From positions 10,621,202-10,685,201 of the forward strand of contig OX465111.1 of NCBI GenBank assembly GCA_949987565.1: a DNA stretch of 64,000 nt, in the 5' to 3' direction. This document shows, piece by piece, positions 48,001 to 57,335 of the stretch. The position numbers and the translations under genes are program-made. The DNA comes from Luidia sarsii (lineage: Eukaryota; Echinodermata; Asteroidea; Paxillosida; Luidiidae). The notes beneath the pieces were generated by a model. The model saw only the letters and a program-made list of their open reading frames with translations. It did not search any database and was not told the DNA's origin. Position 1 is the first letter of the stretch. Each line of letters starts with the position of its first letter.

Positions 48001-51000
48001 CACTTTTCCAAGGGTGTGTGATCATTTTAACCCTTTAAACTCAGCCCTGCACAAAAACGGACGCCGGTGTCCGCTAAAATAAATCACTTATAACTCTTTA
48101 TCTACCGGCCTCTGTTGATCAAAAGTGGTACCATTGGAAAGGTTAATAAACTAGCTTTCTAACCATAGTATGGTACCCTATGTCGGACATATACAAAAAT
48201 AAATACGGGATGAAATAGAAGCCAGACCAACCCTTTTTCTGTCATTCACAAGCGTTCGCGAGTTTCGGCCCAAAGTGTGCAACTTCCGGTTGAATTATCG
48301 CGTCAATACTTCATACTACAGCTTCAGAATGCCCCCAAAGAAGCCTGTAAAGACACTACATATTGGCCAGTGTTCCAGAACAATATATGGAGGAGAAGAC
48401 ATATCAGATAATGTTGAATTTCTTCGATGAGAGCGAAGAAAAGACGATCTTGAAGTGGCATACTAGCTGGATATATGATTGTTTATCTACATGTGCATGT
48501 ACATGTACATTGACCAATACACGTTTACAGGCATGGTAATAGATCATTTGAATGGCATCATTTGGGGGGTAATACTCACTTTTGTCTACATATTTTTATA
48601 TGGATAGAAAGAGTATTAGTTGTAGAATACAAAAATAAAGTCAACACTTTCTCAGTATTTTTCTAAAACTATGAAAATTACATAAATATGAAAAAGAAAT
48701 GAAATTTCAAATTCAAATGAGAGATTAAAAATGGCCACAATTTTTTTCCAAAAGCCCCTAGAGGATTTATTTCTGCACAGAAATGTACATTGTAGCTCAA
48801 TATGCAAGCTTTAGAATAGTATATAATGTGATGAGGTTTCTGAAAAGAAAAGTGGACTTGTGTGGACAAAATCACAGCACATGCAAAACTCACAAAAATG
48901 GGCCTGAGCTTAAAGGGTTAAACAACTCATTCTTGTAAGAGCTGTAAATGTAGACAGACAAAGTTTGTTAAAATGTGCAGTGTCTATTGCAGATTCATGG
49001 AGTTTTGTGATTTTGAATTTTGGAAACTAGATGTTAACCTCAACTGCCCAGGCAGCAGTTATGAAGGGAGTATAAAGACTTAGCATTAAAGAAGAATGAA
49101 ACCCAGAGAGGGAACGCAAATTCGACCACCGAATTCCATGATTTTTCCCTCTTTATGAAACTTGTAGGTGAGTTACACATGGGTAATTGTAGGTTGTTTT
49201 TATCAACCAAAGACATAAGCCAACTATTTTCTCTGGGTTTCATTCTTCTTTAAGGGATTGATGTGTAGACTTCCAAAGACTTGTCATATTTCAAACAGTT
49301 GTAATTGAAATAAACTCCATAAGAAATGCACACAAAATCGGCATTAGGAACAGAAAAGATGGCACTGTTTTGACACCTGGTAAATTGAGCTGATATGTCT
49401 ATTCATTCATGCACAAAAGTCATTACCTCAACCATAAGGTGCATACATGAACTCAATTGGGAAATTGTATTGTTAGATCAATGGCCTGTGTATAATGCGG
49501 TAAATCGTGTCTCTCTTTTGCCCACAGCTGAACACACACATGGAGACTCATTTGGCAAAGGCTAATGTCACCCTGTCTAGGCACAATGTCCTGGTAGGCA
49601 TGACAGACTGCTTCACACTCTGCTGGAACCGAGCAAGGGTATCCTTGAAAAGACAAAACATACACGACATGGAAGCAACATATACATTCAAACAAAGCTA
49701 CATGTACCATGTAGAATGGACTCTGCCATTGCCTGCTACACATTAAGCAATTCAACTTGGGCCTGCATGTCCCAATATTATATATGTCCCAAAATACTAA
49801 GCTTATGGTGACAGTTTAGGTGACACCGTATGTGACACTTCTCTTTCAAGAAGGAGTGTTAGGTGACGGGCAGAGTACACACTACCCGAAACATTGAGGT
49901 ACGTTACCGGCTCTTATCAGAGCCAAACTTCTTCATACTTCTGAATACTTTCCCTAAGAACATTTGATGAAGACTATAGACACTGCTTTTCCAATGTTGA
50001 AGAAGATGACAACAGGTATCAACAATCCTGGTCAGACTAGGTTATAGACTTGTCAGACAGCTTGAAATGTTTAGTGTTCTGAATGTTGAGAGAAACAGAA
50101 TCTGAAAGGCATAGAGCTGTACATTATGTGCATTGGGAAAAGCAAGTTTTGACTCCTACCACCCTGGATCATTCTGCACTTCTCCAACGAGTAATGAATC
50201 CTTACACCCTTGTAATAAGCTTACTACGCACTTAGAACTGCCATTGCTAACTGTAAAAGACGTCTGCACTAGAAAGCAAGAAGTCACAGGTTCAAGTCCC
50301 TCCCGAGCTGCCTGAAATGTTTTTCATCAGGCATCAGGCAAAGTGCTGAGCATTCGGTGCTTATCACGTCGAGCAGGGCAAACCTCAATGGATAACTGTA
50401 CATAACTTGGCCAAGACATCTCTTATCTTGGGCTTGAGACTGGTTCTAAATGAATGTTTTTTGACAGTTGTCAAGAAAGTTTGACTTAGATTGGGGCTTG
50501 ATCCTGGGACTTTTTTGCTTCATAAACCAGTGTTCTTACTACCTGAGCGATCCAACTCTTAAATACCAGCCTTCCCAAATGCATCTACATGTATCTTTGC
50601 TAGAGTGGTGGGGGGGGGGCCTTCAGAAGCAGCTATCAACTGACATATATCTCCAGGGATCATGCTCCTCTTGTTTTCATTCAGATGCAAGGAATAATTA
50701 TTTTGTTCATTTGTTGTCATTTGACCTAGTCTAGTGTGAACTTACCATATGAATAATGCACTAGCTGACTAACTGCTTAAGAGTTCAATGTTTAAGAGTT
50801 GTTAGTCTTGACTCCAGTCACAGCTGCACTTCATCTACTATGACCTCCAGAAATGTAGGGTAAGTCAGCTTTCAGTCAGTAATTTAGTCAGTAAGTCAGG
50901 GTACATGTATGTCAGGGTGTGATCGGTGCCGAATGCCATTGCCAATGGGGTCACGACCTCTGATGTGAGGCAGTGATACGCTCACTTCATTTCTGAGTTC

Positions 51001-54000
51001 TCCTGTGAGACATTCAGAGGGCAGTGTGGCAGCAGACCAAATCAACCACTCTCGGCCGATAAATGTCAGCCAGTTTCTTGAACAAGACAAAACCAACCAT
51101 CGGGACATTAGATAAGAACCGTTTGTTCAACAGCATTCTTTTGGTCCCAAGCAAGTGTCTAGCAGAATGATGTGCAAAGATTTGCTTAGATGAAAATAGC
51201 AAAATATGAAGGACCCATCAACAAAATACTGTGTGAAAAAAACAAGTACTCATGTTTACAATTCAGAAGTAGCATAGAAAACGAGGCATGGAATTTGTGG
51301 TCAAAGATTAAGCTGCCCATGTACAGTACATTGACTGTTTGCATGAGGCATCAGTATTGGAAGCTGTGCAGACTTAAGTGCTAGGCTGCACAGACTAATA
51401 GTGCGGTGCCTTTTCTGTGGTGGGAACGCTGGCTCTGTTTTCCACATGGTCTTCCGGAAAGATGGTTGCACCATACACACTACAGGTACATGTACATGTA
51501 CATGTGTATGTGAGCCCATTGGTGCCACCCCATGCTAACACACACAAAGTGCATTTACAGTGGAAACCAAAAGTGTTGAATTTCATGTGGAGATGAGTCA
51601 TTTCACGTACAACACAAATACAAACCGAAGCTGGCATCACACCCAATAGACAGATTGCAATTCTTTTAATACAAGTTGAAGCTTGCTCACCAATGCCAGA
51701 CAGCAGTACATGTATGTATTGTCAGTCACACGTGGTATCCAATTTGAATTGTCAGCATAGAATGTGTTGCAGTTTCTGTACCCAAATCTGAATTGTGCCT
51801 GGAAGCTTAGTTGAAAGAGATTAGTAATGAATTGGTAATGATGTGGTTTGATAAACAATGAATGATAAATAGAATAAATTATCTGACTTATGAAATATAT
51901 GGCTACCATCAAATAACAGTCCCAAGAGATTAACTTTTGAGAGTCCTGTACAAATATACTTTGAGAGTCAGCATTTCATGGCTTTTGTAAATCAAGCCAC
52001 AAAGAAATGTTGTAAACTGGTGACTGATTTAAATGACCACCAGTGAAAATCTCAAACATTTATCAGTCCTAATGTTTCAAACCTCACAGTTCCTTTCCTG
52101 AAAGGACGACTGCCATTGAGAAAGGTGGTGCCATCAGTACAAATCAATATATCTAGGCTTAACTGTGACATTGGTCGTTGTACATATATATTCATAGCTG
52201 GATGGGGCTGGTTGAGCTGTCTGTACATGGCGGGCGTCTGGGGTTCAAATCCCACCTGAGCTGCCCTGTTATGTGTGTTATTTCAGGCAGGCAGGCAGGC
52301 AAAGCATTGCGCATGTGTCTTATTTCAGGCAGGTAGGCAGGCAGGCAAAGCATTGCGCATGTGTCTTATTTCAGGCAGGTAGGCAGGCAGGCAAAGCATT
52401 GCGCATGTGTCTTATTTCAGGCAGGTAGGCAGGCAGGCAAAGCATTGCGCATGTGTCTTATTTCAGGCAGGCAGGCAGGCAAAGCATTGCGCATGTGTCT
52501 TATTTCAGGCAGGCAGGCAGGCAAAGCATTGCGCATGTGTCTTATTTCAGGCAGGCAGGCAGGCAAAGCATTGCGCATGTGTCTTATTTCAGGCAGGCAG
52601 GCAGGCAAAGCATTGCGCATGTGTCTTATTTCAGGCAGGTAGGCAGGCAAAGCATTGCGCATGTGTCTTATTTCAGGCAGGCAGGCAGGCAAAGCATTGC
52701 GCATGTGTCTTATTTCAGGCAGGCAGGCAGGCAAAGCATTGCGCATGTGTCTTATTTCAGGCAGGCAAAGCATTGCGCATGTGCCTTATTTCAGGCAGGT
52801 AGGCAGGCAAAGCATTGCGCATGTGTCTTATTTCAGGCAGGTAGGCAGGCAAAGCATTGCGCATGTGTCTTATTTCAGGCAGGTAGGCAGGCAAAGCATT
52901 GCGCATGTGCCTTATTTCAGGCAGGTAGGCAGGCAAAGCATTGCGCATGTGTCTTATTTCAGGCAGGTACATGTAGGCAGGCAAAGCATTGCGCATGTGC
53001 CTTATTAAAGGCAGGCAGGCAGGCAGGCAAAGCAAAGCATTGCGCATGCAGTGATAATGTCCTTGTTGTATTCCCAGCGGGTCCTACACGTACCATAACA
53101 TTTGTTTCATGATTTTGTTGCAGGCCAGTATGAACCAGTTTTTGGTGGAACAGAGGAATCTACAGAGAGGTGTGAACAAGGTAATAGACAGGATCCACTC
53201 CATGTAATGCAGTACACACTAGCATATATGCAATGAGAAATGAGCAGACTCACTGTTTGCTCTGTGCATAAGGGGACCACAGTTCCACATAGGGGGACAC
53301 AGCACAAAAAGTAAATGCATTATATAGTACACAAAACATTAATGTAGGGAAAATTAATCAGACTGAGGCACTTTTTAGATTGCAAGAAAAACACTTAAAG
53401 GCCCTATACAACATTGGTAAAGGTCAAAAGATTGCCACAGTTTGTGTGTTAAACCATAAAACATTCCAGAAAAGCAATACTGCGACAGTTTTAGCTCAAA
53501 TGGTAATCTGAGAAAGTAGAAAAATGTAAAAAAAAAAAAAAAAAGGGTTTACGCATCGTTCTGTAGTGTAAGAAATAGTTTATTACTCATGAGTAATGAA
53601 CTATATGTCGATGTTTGAGTGAAGATTTCTCCAAAAGTACAGCATCCCAGACCGTAAGATTTTAACATGAGGATTCTATCATGACCATCTACAAACTGTG
53701 TGAATTAGAAGGAAATCTGTGGACATCGATGTTTCCTGATCTTCCCAATGTTGTAATTGGGCCTTTAAAAGCCAGAAAATATAAGGTCTTATTACATGTG
53801 TATAGAAGCAATCTTCCAGGATCTGAAACAATCGTCATCTCCTTCTTCATCCTCATCTTCTGTTCTCTGCCCTACAGTGCTGCTCTTCATCTCTTGCACC
53901 AAAGTTAGTCTGGGTTTTCAATCAACCTCATCCACCCAATCCTTGTGTCTGGCAGTCTGTCATACACAATTTCACATATGTTTTACTCATGTCATACTAC

Positions 54001-56923
54001 TACCCCGGTACATGAGAAACTCACCACTTAGTACACTAGAATTTTGTGCATTATGCACTTTCGCACAGTCCGGTGTGAGCTGTTGACTTACACGATATAC
54101 AAAATGTCACACACACGCATTCACAGACAAAGTTCATTAACCTGTGCGCTAACCAAGGAGCGTGATACGTGCCCACGTATTGGTCATTCACTTGAGGGCG
54201 CTTTGGGCATACATGTGGCATTGTTCACAAAGATGATTCCCATAATCTGTATTTGTTTTTTGTTGATCACAAAGAGGATCTTGTTGATCATTTTGATGCT
54301 GAGGATTTTTGCTTTTGTGGGGGCAGCTTCTTGTCAGGGTAGGGGGCCTTAGCAACCGTACAGATCTGGACAGGAGTTATATATACAAATGTACAAATGT
54401 GTAAATGTATGTGTAAATCCAAAATACATTACATGTTCATGTACACACTGTTCATGTAGGTCAACCCAATGAGATTTTTAGTTTGTAGACGGGTGAATGT
54501 TATGCAACAGGAATGATGGTAGAATTTATCAAGTGCAATGTAACTACTCCAAACTGTCAATTTGTGGACTGGCTATTGCGCGCATTTCAGGAACAATAAT
54601 CAGCAATGGCCCATTTGTTCTCTCTGAACAAGAAATATATTGCGATGCACATTGTGGCAACCAATTTTAAGACTAAAATGCAAAAAATAAACCACGACTT
54701 GAAATTTGTTTGTAAGACCATCTAGTCACACGTATTGATCACAGCATGTGCACTGTATGTCCATGCAATAATTATGCGCTTTTCAAACATTGCCATTTCT
54801 TAACTGAAGGAAAGGACAGTGTGCTTCAGAATGCTGTCCTACGGTAGGCCATTTGCGCCGATTGACACTCGTGAAAACCAGATGTCTGAACAGGCCTTTG
54901 CTGCCCCTATACCGCACCCAGCTCCTTCTGTTCACACGCGTGCATGGGCTCACTCCTCGCTAGAGATTAAGCTGCTTGTCACACGGTCTAGGATAAATGA
55001 GAATGGAGGTTTTGCATGGTGGATGAGACTAGTACAAAGCAAGGTTGGTGGAGACACCATGTATAATGCTCTTTTAGACGATGTGTGGTTCTGAGAAGAA
55101 ACGGTCAGTATAAATTTGACGTTTCGGCCAGTGTGCACTGCTGGCCATCCTCATTCTCTCTGTCAGAATTCTCCTTGCATTAATTCCAATTTTACTTTTC
55201 TGTTCCCTGTAGGTTAATTGGTGATACTGGATACTTGCTACAGTATTTCAGACTCAGTCTTGAGCTCACAGCTCCCAAAATAAAAACAACTTTGATCATG
55301 CATTATTCAACAGACTTTCTTCTTCATGTTTAATTCATTACCTTACTCCTAGTCTATGCATCAATAACCAGGGCAGTGGCTTTCTTATCCCATATGCAAT
55401 TTGTCCTGAGGATGGCCAGAGCACACTGGCTAAAAGGTCGACTATAAACTCAACAGGTTGTTCTCAGAACCCCACCTTGTCTAAAAGAGCTTTATACATG
55501 GTTCCTTTTCCAAAACCCGGCTTAGGCTTCAGCTCCGGCTTCTTCTCTGTTATCCAAAAGCTGAAAACACAGGTTGGGGTTCTTTGTTGAAGTTGAAGCT
55601 TTGGATTCTTTTTCAAAACGCAGTGTAACATTAAAAACCGAAGCCAAAGGCCTCCCGTGTACATTCCTTGTACACCGTACTTTGACAATGGATGAGGGAC
55701 AGAAAGACAAAGCTGGACCCTGAGCCTAAGCCTAAGCCAGCTTTGGGAGAAGGATCCGGGTGTCTCTGCAAACCTTTGGCTTCCTTTGTACAAGGTCCGA
55801 AATGCATGCACCACAGAACTCCATCACTAGACTAAAAACTCACAAGTTGCCAAGTATTATGCAGTAGACCACAGTACTTTCACATACCGTACCCTGTACA
55901 TATTCACACTTCTTAGGACTTTGATTGAAAGTGTTGTCTAAGGAGTTTCCTTCTTTTGCATGCCTGTTATACTGATGTAAGCAATGAAGAGATAGTGAAT
56001 GTGTTATACGGTTATACACCCGCCCACAGGATGTGACAGTGAGTTTTGACATGCAAGGCGGTGATGTGGATGACACGTCTCGTCTGACCATTGATACCAG
56101 ACACCGTGTCCTATCCCCTGAGACATTGACGGCTGCAGCAGAGCCTTCATCAGTGCAGGTATACCACTCCGTACATGTACACAATACTGTGCTTTGTTGT
56201 ATTAAAAAAGTGCTTTGCTTGCCAATATTGGACAGTCAACAGGCTGTCAATGTCTGATTTACTTGCATATGTACATGTATAACCCTTCAAAATACCCTAA
56301 CCCCCTCACTGTTAGCCTAACTCTATCCTGCTGATCCCAGCAGTATCCAACAAGCATGAAAGTGTGAAGCCTGCTGAATTGCTGATCCCAACAGTATCCA
56401 ACAGTGGATATTGTTGGGTTCAGCAGGGTCCTGCAATGATGGTAATATTGCAGTAACTTTGCATACGATGCCAGCCCCAACAAAATCCAACTGTATTGTT
56501 CAGTGTCGAACCCTGCTGATCCCAACAAAGACTTGTTTGGCCTTTTCTTTTGGGCCTTTTTACTTGGCCCTTTTCTTTGGGGAGTTTCCCTATGTGCCTT
56601 TTCTTTTGGCCCTTTCTTTTGGGCCTTTTCTTTTTATATTTTTTGGGACTATATCTTCATATCTTCACTTTTAGCCTGTGTGAACGCAAACAAAACCCAA
56701 ATAACTGTCCAAAGACAGTGAAAATGGTGTTAAACACATTGTTCTTCGTGGTCTGTTCTCCTTTAAGGAAGAGGCAGAGTTATACCTTCTGCAGTGCAGT
56801 CCCTCCTATGTCCACAAGATGATGCGAGGAAGACTACCGCATGCATTGCGCACAATGCACTGTGAACACGACATGTGCCTATGCCAGTACACGCAGCTCA
56901 CAGTATTCAAGACAGACGTGTGA
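33046..56923 (+). CDS. TIR-domain / TMEM268-like two-pass membrane protein, ten exons
   Basis: Predicted 532-aa protein. Exons: 33046-33094, 44042-44665, 45559-45606, 46432-46544, 47530-47799, 49528-49638, 50818-50859, 53124-53180, 56030-56158, 56768-56923 (TGA 56921-56923); every junction keeps frame. Residues 1-16 are acidic; 17-96 an acidic linker (DEDEEDDD); about 97-222 a TIR domain; 279-368 hold two hydrophobic segments (about 307-328 and 340-364). Residues 369-438 contain HNVLVGMTD and FIYYDLQKC, and 482-532 the C-terminal EEAELYLL block. Order and motifs from residue 262 onward match my memory of vertebrate TMEM268, which has no TIR. No signal peptide is seen, so a cytosolic TIR is inferred. 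The start is the only in-frame ATG of exon 1; a 5' non-coding exon is possible. Exon 7 could start six bases later (50824). Function unknown; a membrane-anchored TIR signalling or NAD-cleaving role is only conjecture. Confidence 0.87.
33254..34288. mobile_element. R1 element, copy A (about 1,035 bp, imperfect TIRs)
   Basis: The ends are TATC...CCGTTTTCGACG and CGTCGAAAACC...GATA, an imperfect terminal inverted repeat. Internal sequence has no long ORF with known similarity, so it looks like a non-autonomous DNA element. It serves as the uninterrupted reference for copy B. Flanked on both sides by TAG/CTA trinucleotide microsatellite. Confidence 0.75.
34295..34405. repeat. ACT/AGT trinucleotide microsatellite
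   Basis: TACTAC and TAGTAG runs and CTAGTA palindromic joints fill the gap between R1 copies A and B. Similar tracts occur at 30763-30815, 33235-33253 and 36580-36685. Confidence 0.85.
34864..35557. mobile_element. Mutator-like long-TIR non-autonomous element with 9-bp TSD
   Basis: The ends CGCTGTGGCTATTGTTACGG and its complement extend to inverted arms of about 85-90 bp (34864-34950 and 35470-35557). The flanks TATTATTTA (34855-34863 and 35558-35566) are identical, and the sister repeat at about 33670-33685 has a single TATTATTTA. Long TIRs plus a 9-bp TSD fit the Mutator (MULE) superfamily. No transposase is visible inside. Confidence 0.85.
35839..36018 (-). mobile_element. SINE-2 copy with 13-bp target-site duplication
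   Basis: A 180-bp insert flanked by AAACAAAGATGAA on both sides (35826-35838 and 36019-36031). The equivalent place in the sister repeat at about 33945-33960 is uninterrupted. The insert contains CGGGATTCGAACCCGCAACT (B box) but no A-box half, so it is 5'-truncated. Confidence 0.9.
36398..36509. repeat. Palindromic element in TIR gene intron 1
   Basis: GTAACTTGGACCCTAAGTCC, TACAATCGCCCTTTTT on the left, and their inverse (AAAAAGGGTGATTGTAAATG, AGGGTCCAAGTTAC) on the right. Hairpin with about 45-bp arms. Confidence 0.75.
37631..38618. mobile_element. R3 element containing R1 copy C
   Basis: Ends AGCCCTGTCCGCTTTGGACT and AGTCTAGTGCGGACACGGCT, with internal end motifs near 37690-37720 and 38510-38525 and the 37856-38176 R1 fragment inside. 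In the first intron of the TIR gene. Confidence 0.65.
37856..38176. mobile_element. R1 element, copy C, 3' part only
   Basis: Starts with ACAGGGAAGAATTTTACAGT and ends with GGTAACTGGAGGATA, matching the last third of copies A and B at lower identity. It lies inside another TIR element (37631-38618). Confidence 0.75.
39085..39160. repeat. TACATG hexanucleotide array (longest of many)
   Basis: About ten consecutive ACATGT/TACATG units. Shorter arrays of the same self-complementary hexamer occur throughout 24.3-29.7 kb and 38.9-46.2 kb (for example 28395-28510, 41050-41185, 42405-42425, 43680-43745, 43840-43882). Confidence 0.9.
44042..44665 (+). other. TIR-domain exon (exon 2 of the TIR/TMEM268-like gene)
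   Basis: One 624-bp exon carries the whole TIR domain, residues about 97-222 of the predicted protein. Box 1 is CHALFCYSKEDEEWAV (98-113). The BB-loop region reads RSHQLDPG with D136-P137-G138, where Toll and MyD88 TIRs usually have RDxxPG. Next comes the helix and strand ARKIVLVLSPDF, then SPWCTYENLKAL with W168, C169 and E172. Box 3 is KTFWQKF (F214-W215). The overall pattern is closest to animal TLR/IL-1R/MyD88-type TIRs. The exon enters and leaves in phase 1, so its removal keeps frame. It is visibly GC-richer than its AT-rich flanks. The opposite strand is also open over most of the exon (44077-44760), which I read as a by-product of base composition. Confidence 0.93.
47003..47274. mobile_element. 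MITE rich in CCCCGGGG blocks
   Basis: Left part TACTACGGAAGTAATCCCCG and right part inverse (CGGGGATTTAATCCCAGTGA, TAGTGTGAAAAGGGCT). Internal TTACCCC and GGGGTAA blocks pair. In intron 4 of the TIR gene. Confidence 0.55.
47530..47799 (+). other. Two-transmembrane exon (exon 5 of the TIR/TMEM268-like gene)
   Basis: A 270-bp phase 0-0 exon encoding residues 279-368. It begins IPQFDYTSCIN and continues with a tryptophan/tyrosine-rich juxtamembrane stretch (RWHTLWYNRVF). Two hydrophobic segments follow: about 22 residues (SLTMCVLLSVLIIVGLVGNL core) and about 24 residues (GWAFLIGLGLSVIVTVLVHI core), separated by a short polar loop SDFSREGAPLH. A helical-hairpin topology places both termini on the same side, presumably cytosolic because no signal peptide is present. 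The layout matches the transmembrane hairpin of TMEM268 as I recall it. Confidence 0.88.
48031..48917. mobile_element. piggyBac-type non-autonomous element (887 bp)
   Basis: Flanked by TTAA on both sides (48027-48030, 48918-48921), with inverted ends CCCTTTAAACTCAGCCC and GGGCCTGAGCTTAAAGGG. TTAA target duplication and CCC-type ends are the piggyBac signature. No transposase ORF is seen. Lies in intron 5 of the TIR gene. Confidence 0.8.
50255..50400 (+). mobile_element. SINE-2 copy
   Basis: GGTTCAAGTCCCTCCCGAGC (B box) leads into GCCTGAAATG, CATCAGGCATCAGGCAAAG, GCTGAGCATTCGGTGCTTA and CGAGCAGGGCAAACCTCAAT. This copy best shows the ancestor of the minisatellite at 52.3 kb. Confidence 0.7.
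50462..50690 (-). mobile_element. SINE-1 copy, diverged
   Basis: TTGATCCTGGGAC, CTACCTGAGCGATCCAACTC and TCTCCAGGGATCATGC match the family in order. It sits in the TIR gene intron just upstream of exon 50818-50859. Confidence 0.65.
52195..52290 (+). mobile_element. SINE-2 head joined to a minisatellite
   Basis: GCTGGATGGGGCTGGTTGAG then GGGGTTCAAATCCCACCTGA (B box) and GCTGCC match the SINE-2 head. The body that should follow is replaced by the tandem array. Confidence 0.7.
52280..53050 (+). repeat. 38-46-bp minisatellite, about 18 units
   Basis: The unit is GGCAGG(T/C)AGGCAGGCAAAG followed by CATTGCGCATGTGTCTTATTTCA. Units differ mainly by 4-bp steps in the number of GGCA blocks and by T/C changes. 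All frames stay open on both strands, which is a by-product of the unit and not a gene. It lies in intron 7 of the TIR gene and ends about 75 bp before exon 53124. Confidence 0.95.
53399..53764. mobile_element. TTAA-flanked MITE (366 bp), copy 2
   Basis: TTAA at 53395-53398 and 53765-53768. Inverted ends AGGCCCTATACAACATTGG and CCCAATGTTGTAATTGGGCC. Shares over 300 bp with the copy at 6093-6462, including TTGCCACAG, TAGTTTATTACTCA and CATGAGGATTCTATCATGAC. Lies in intron 8 of the TIR gene. Confidence 0.85.
55012..55505. mobile_element. Fold-back element F3
   Basis: Arms at about 55030-55160 (GCATGGTGGATGAG, GACACCATGTATAATGCTC, GACGTTTCGGCCAGTG) and about 55405-55505 (GAGGATGGCCAGAGCACACT, GAACCCCACC, AGAGCTTTATACATGG). 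Same family as F1 with a longer spacer; lies in intron 8 of the TIR gene. Confidence 0.65.
56530..56645. repeat. GGGCCTTTTCTTTT imperfect tandem repeat
   Basis: GGCCTTTTCTTTTGGG recurs four to five times with small changes. It lies in the last intron of the TIR gene, about 120 bp upstream of the final exon. A neighbouring block, 56310-56525, repeats TGCTGATCCCAACA and its inverse. Confidence 0.75.
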
Positions 56924-57012
56924 ATGGACTTGAGGGATGGACACGCAGGAGGCCGCCTTGAAACCATGGCTTCGGCTCAGGGTTAACTCCATTTCTGGTA
57001 ACAGTTTGGAAG

Positions 57013-57018
57013 AATAAA
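57013..57018 (+). terminator. Candidate polyadenylation signal AATAAA of the TIR/TMEM268-like gene
   Basis: The first AATAAA after the stop codon lies 90 bp downstream. It would give a short 3' UTR. A transcript could read further, because the DNA beyond about 58.7 kb is AT-rich and relatively free of repeats and has another AATAAA near 63.07 kb. Confidence 0.45.
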
Positions 57019-57079
57019 TACATGTTCAAGGGCATTTGGACGATTTCATCAAGCTCATTATAACCTACATCCAGTCATA

Positions 57080-57335
57080 GGTCCTTTACGAATCCATGGA
57101 TTGGGCTTGGGATCAGGCTTCGTCTTTGTCTGACAAAATCTGAGAATCCAGGTTGCGGTTTGTCTGCCGAAATTGAAGGTCTGTTGGCTTGAGAAGTACA
57201 TGTACAGAGTACTGTATTCATCAAGAAACTGGGACCAAATGCTTGTTTCTAGATGCCTGTGACATTATAACGGGTAAGAGAAATATGTATGACCAAAGCC
57301 TTAGCCCGAGCCCAATCCTCAATACGTTAATGGCC
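57080..57335. mobile_element. R2 element, copy 4
   Basis: GTCCTTTACGAATCCATGG to AATACGTTAATGGCC, with the same internal blocks as copy 1 plus a small ACATGT insertion. Just after the candidate polyadenylation signal of the TIR gene. Confidence 0.75.

Noticed and set aside
52407..53112. Long ORFs (up to 219 codons) on both strands
   Set aside because: Produced by the minisatellite unit; open in several frames with repeating peptides, and inside an intron of the TIR gene.
53878..53903. Possible 26-bp exon (LLFISCTK-like) between exons 8 and 9 of the TIR gene
   Set aside because: It would leave two bases, and exon 56030 then reads AAG ATG TGA; exon 8 joins exon 9 perfectly in phase 0 without it.
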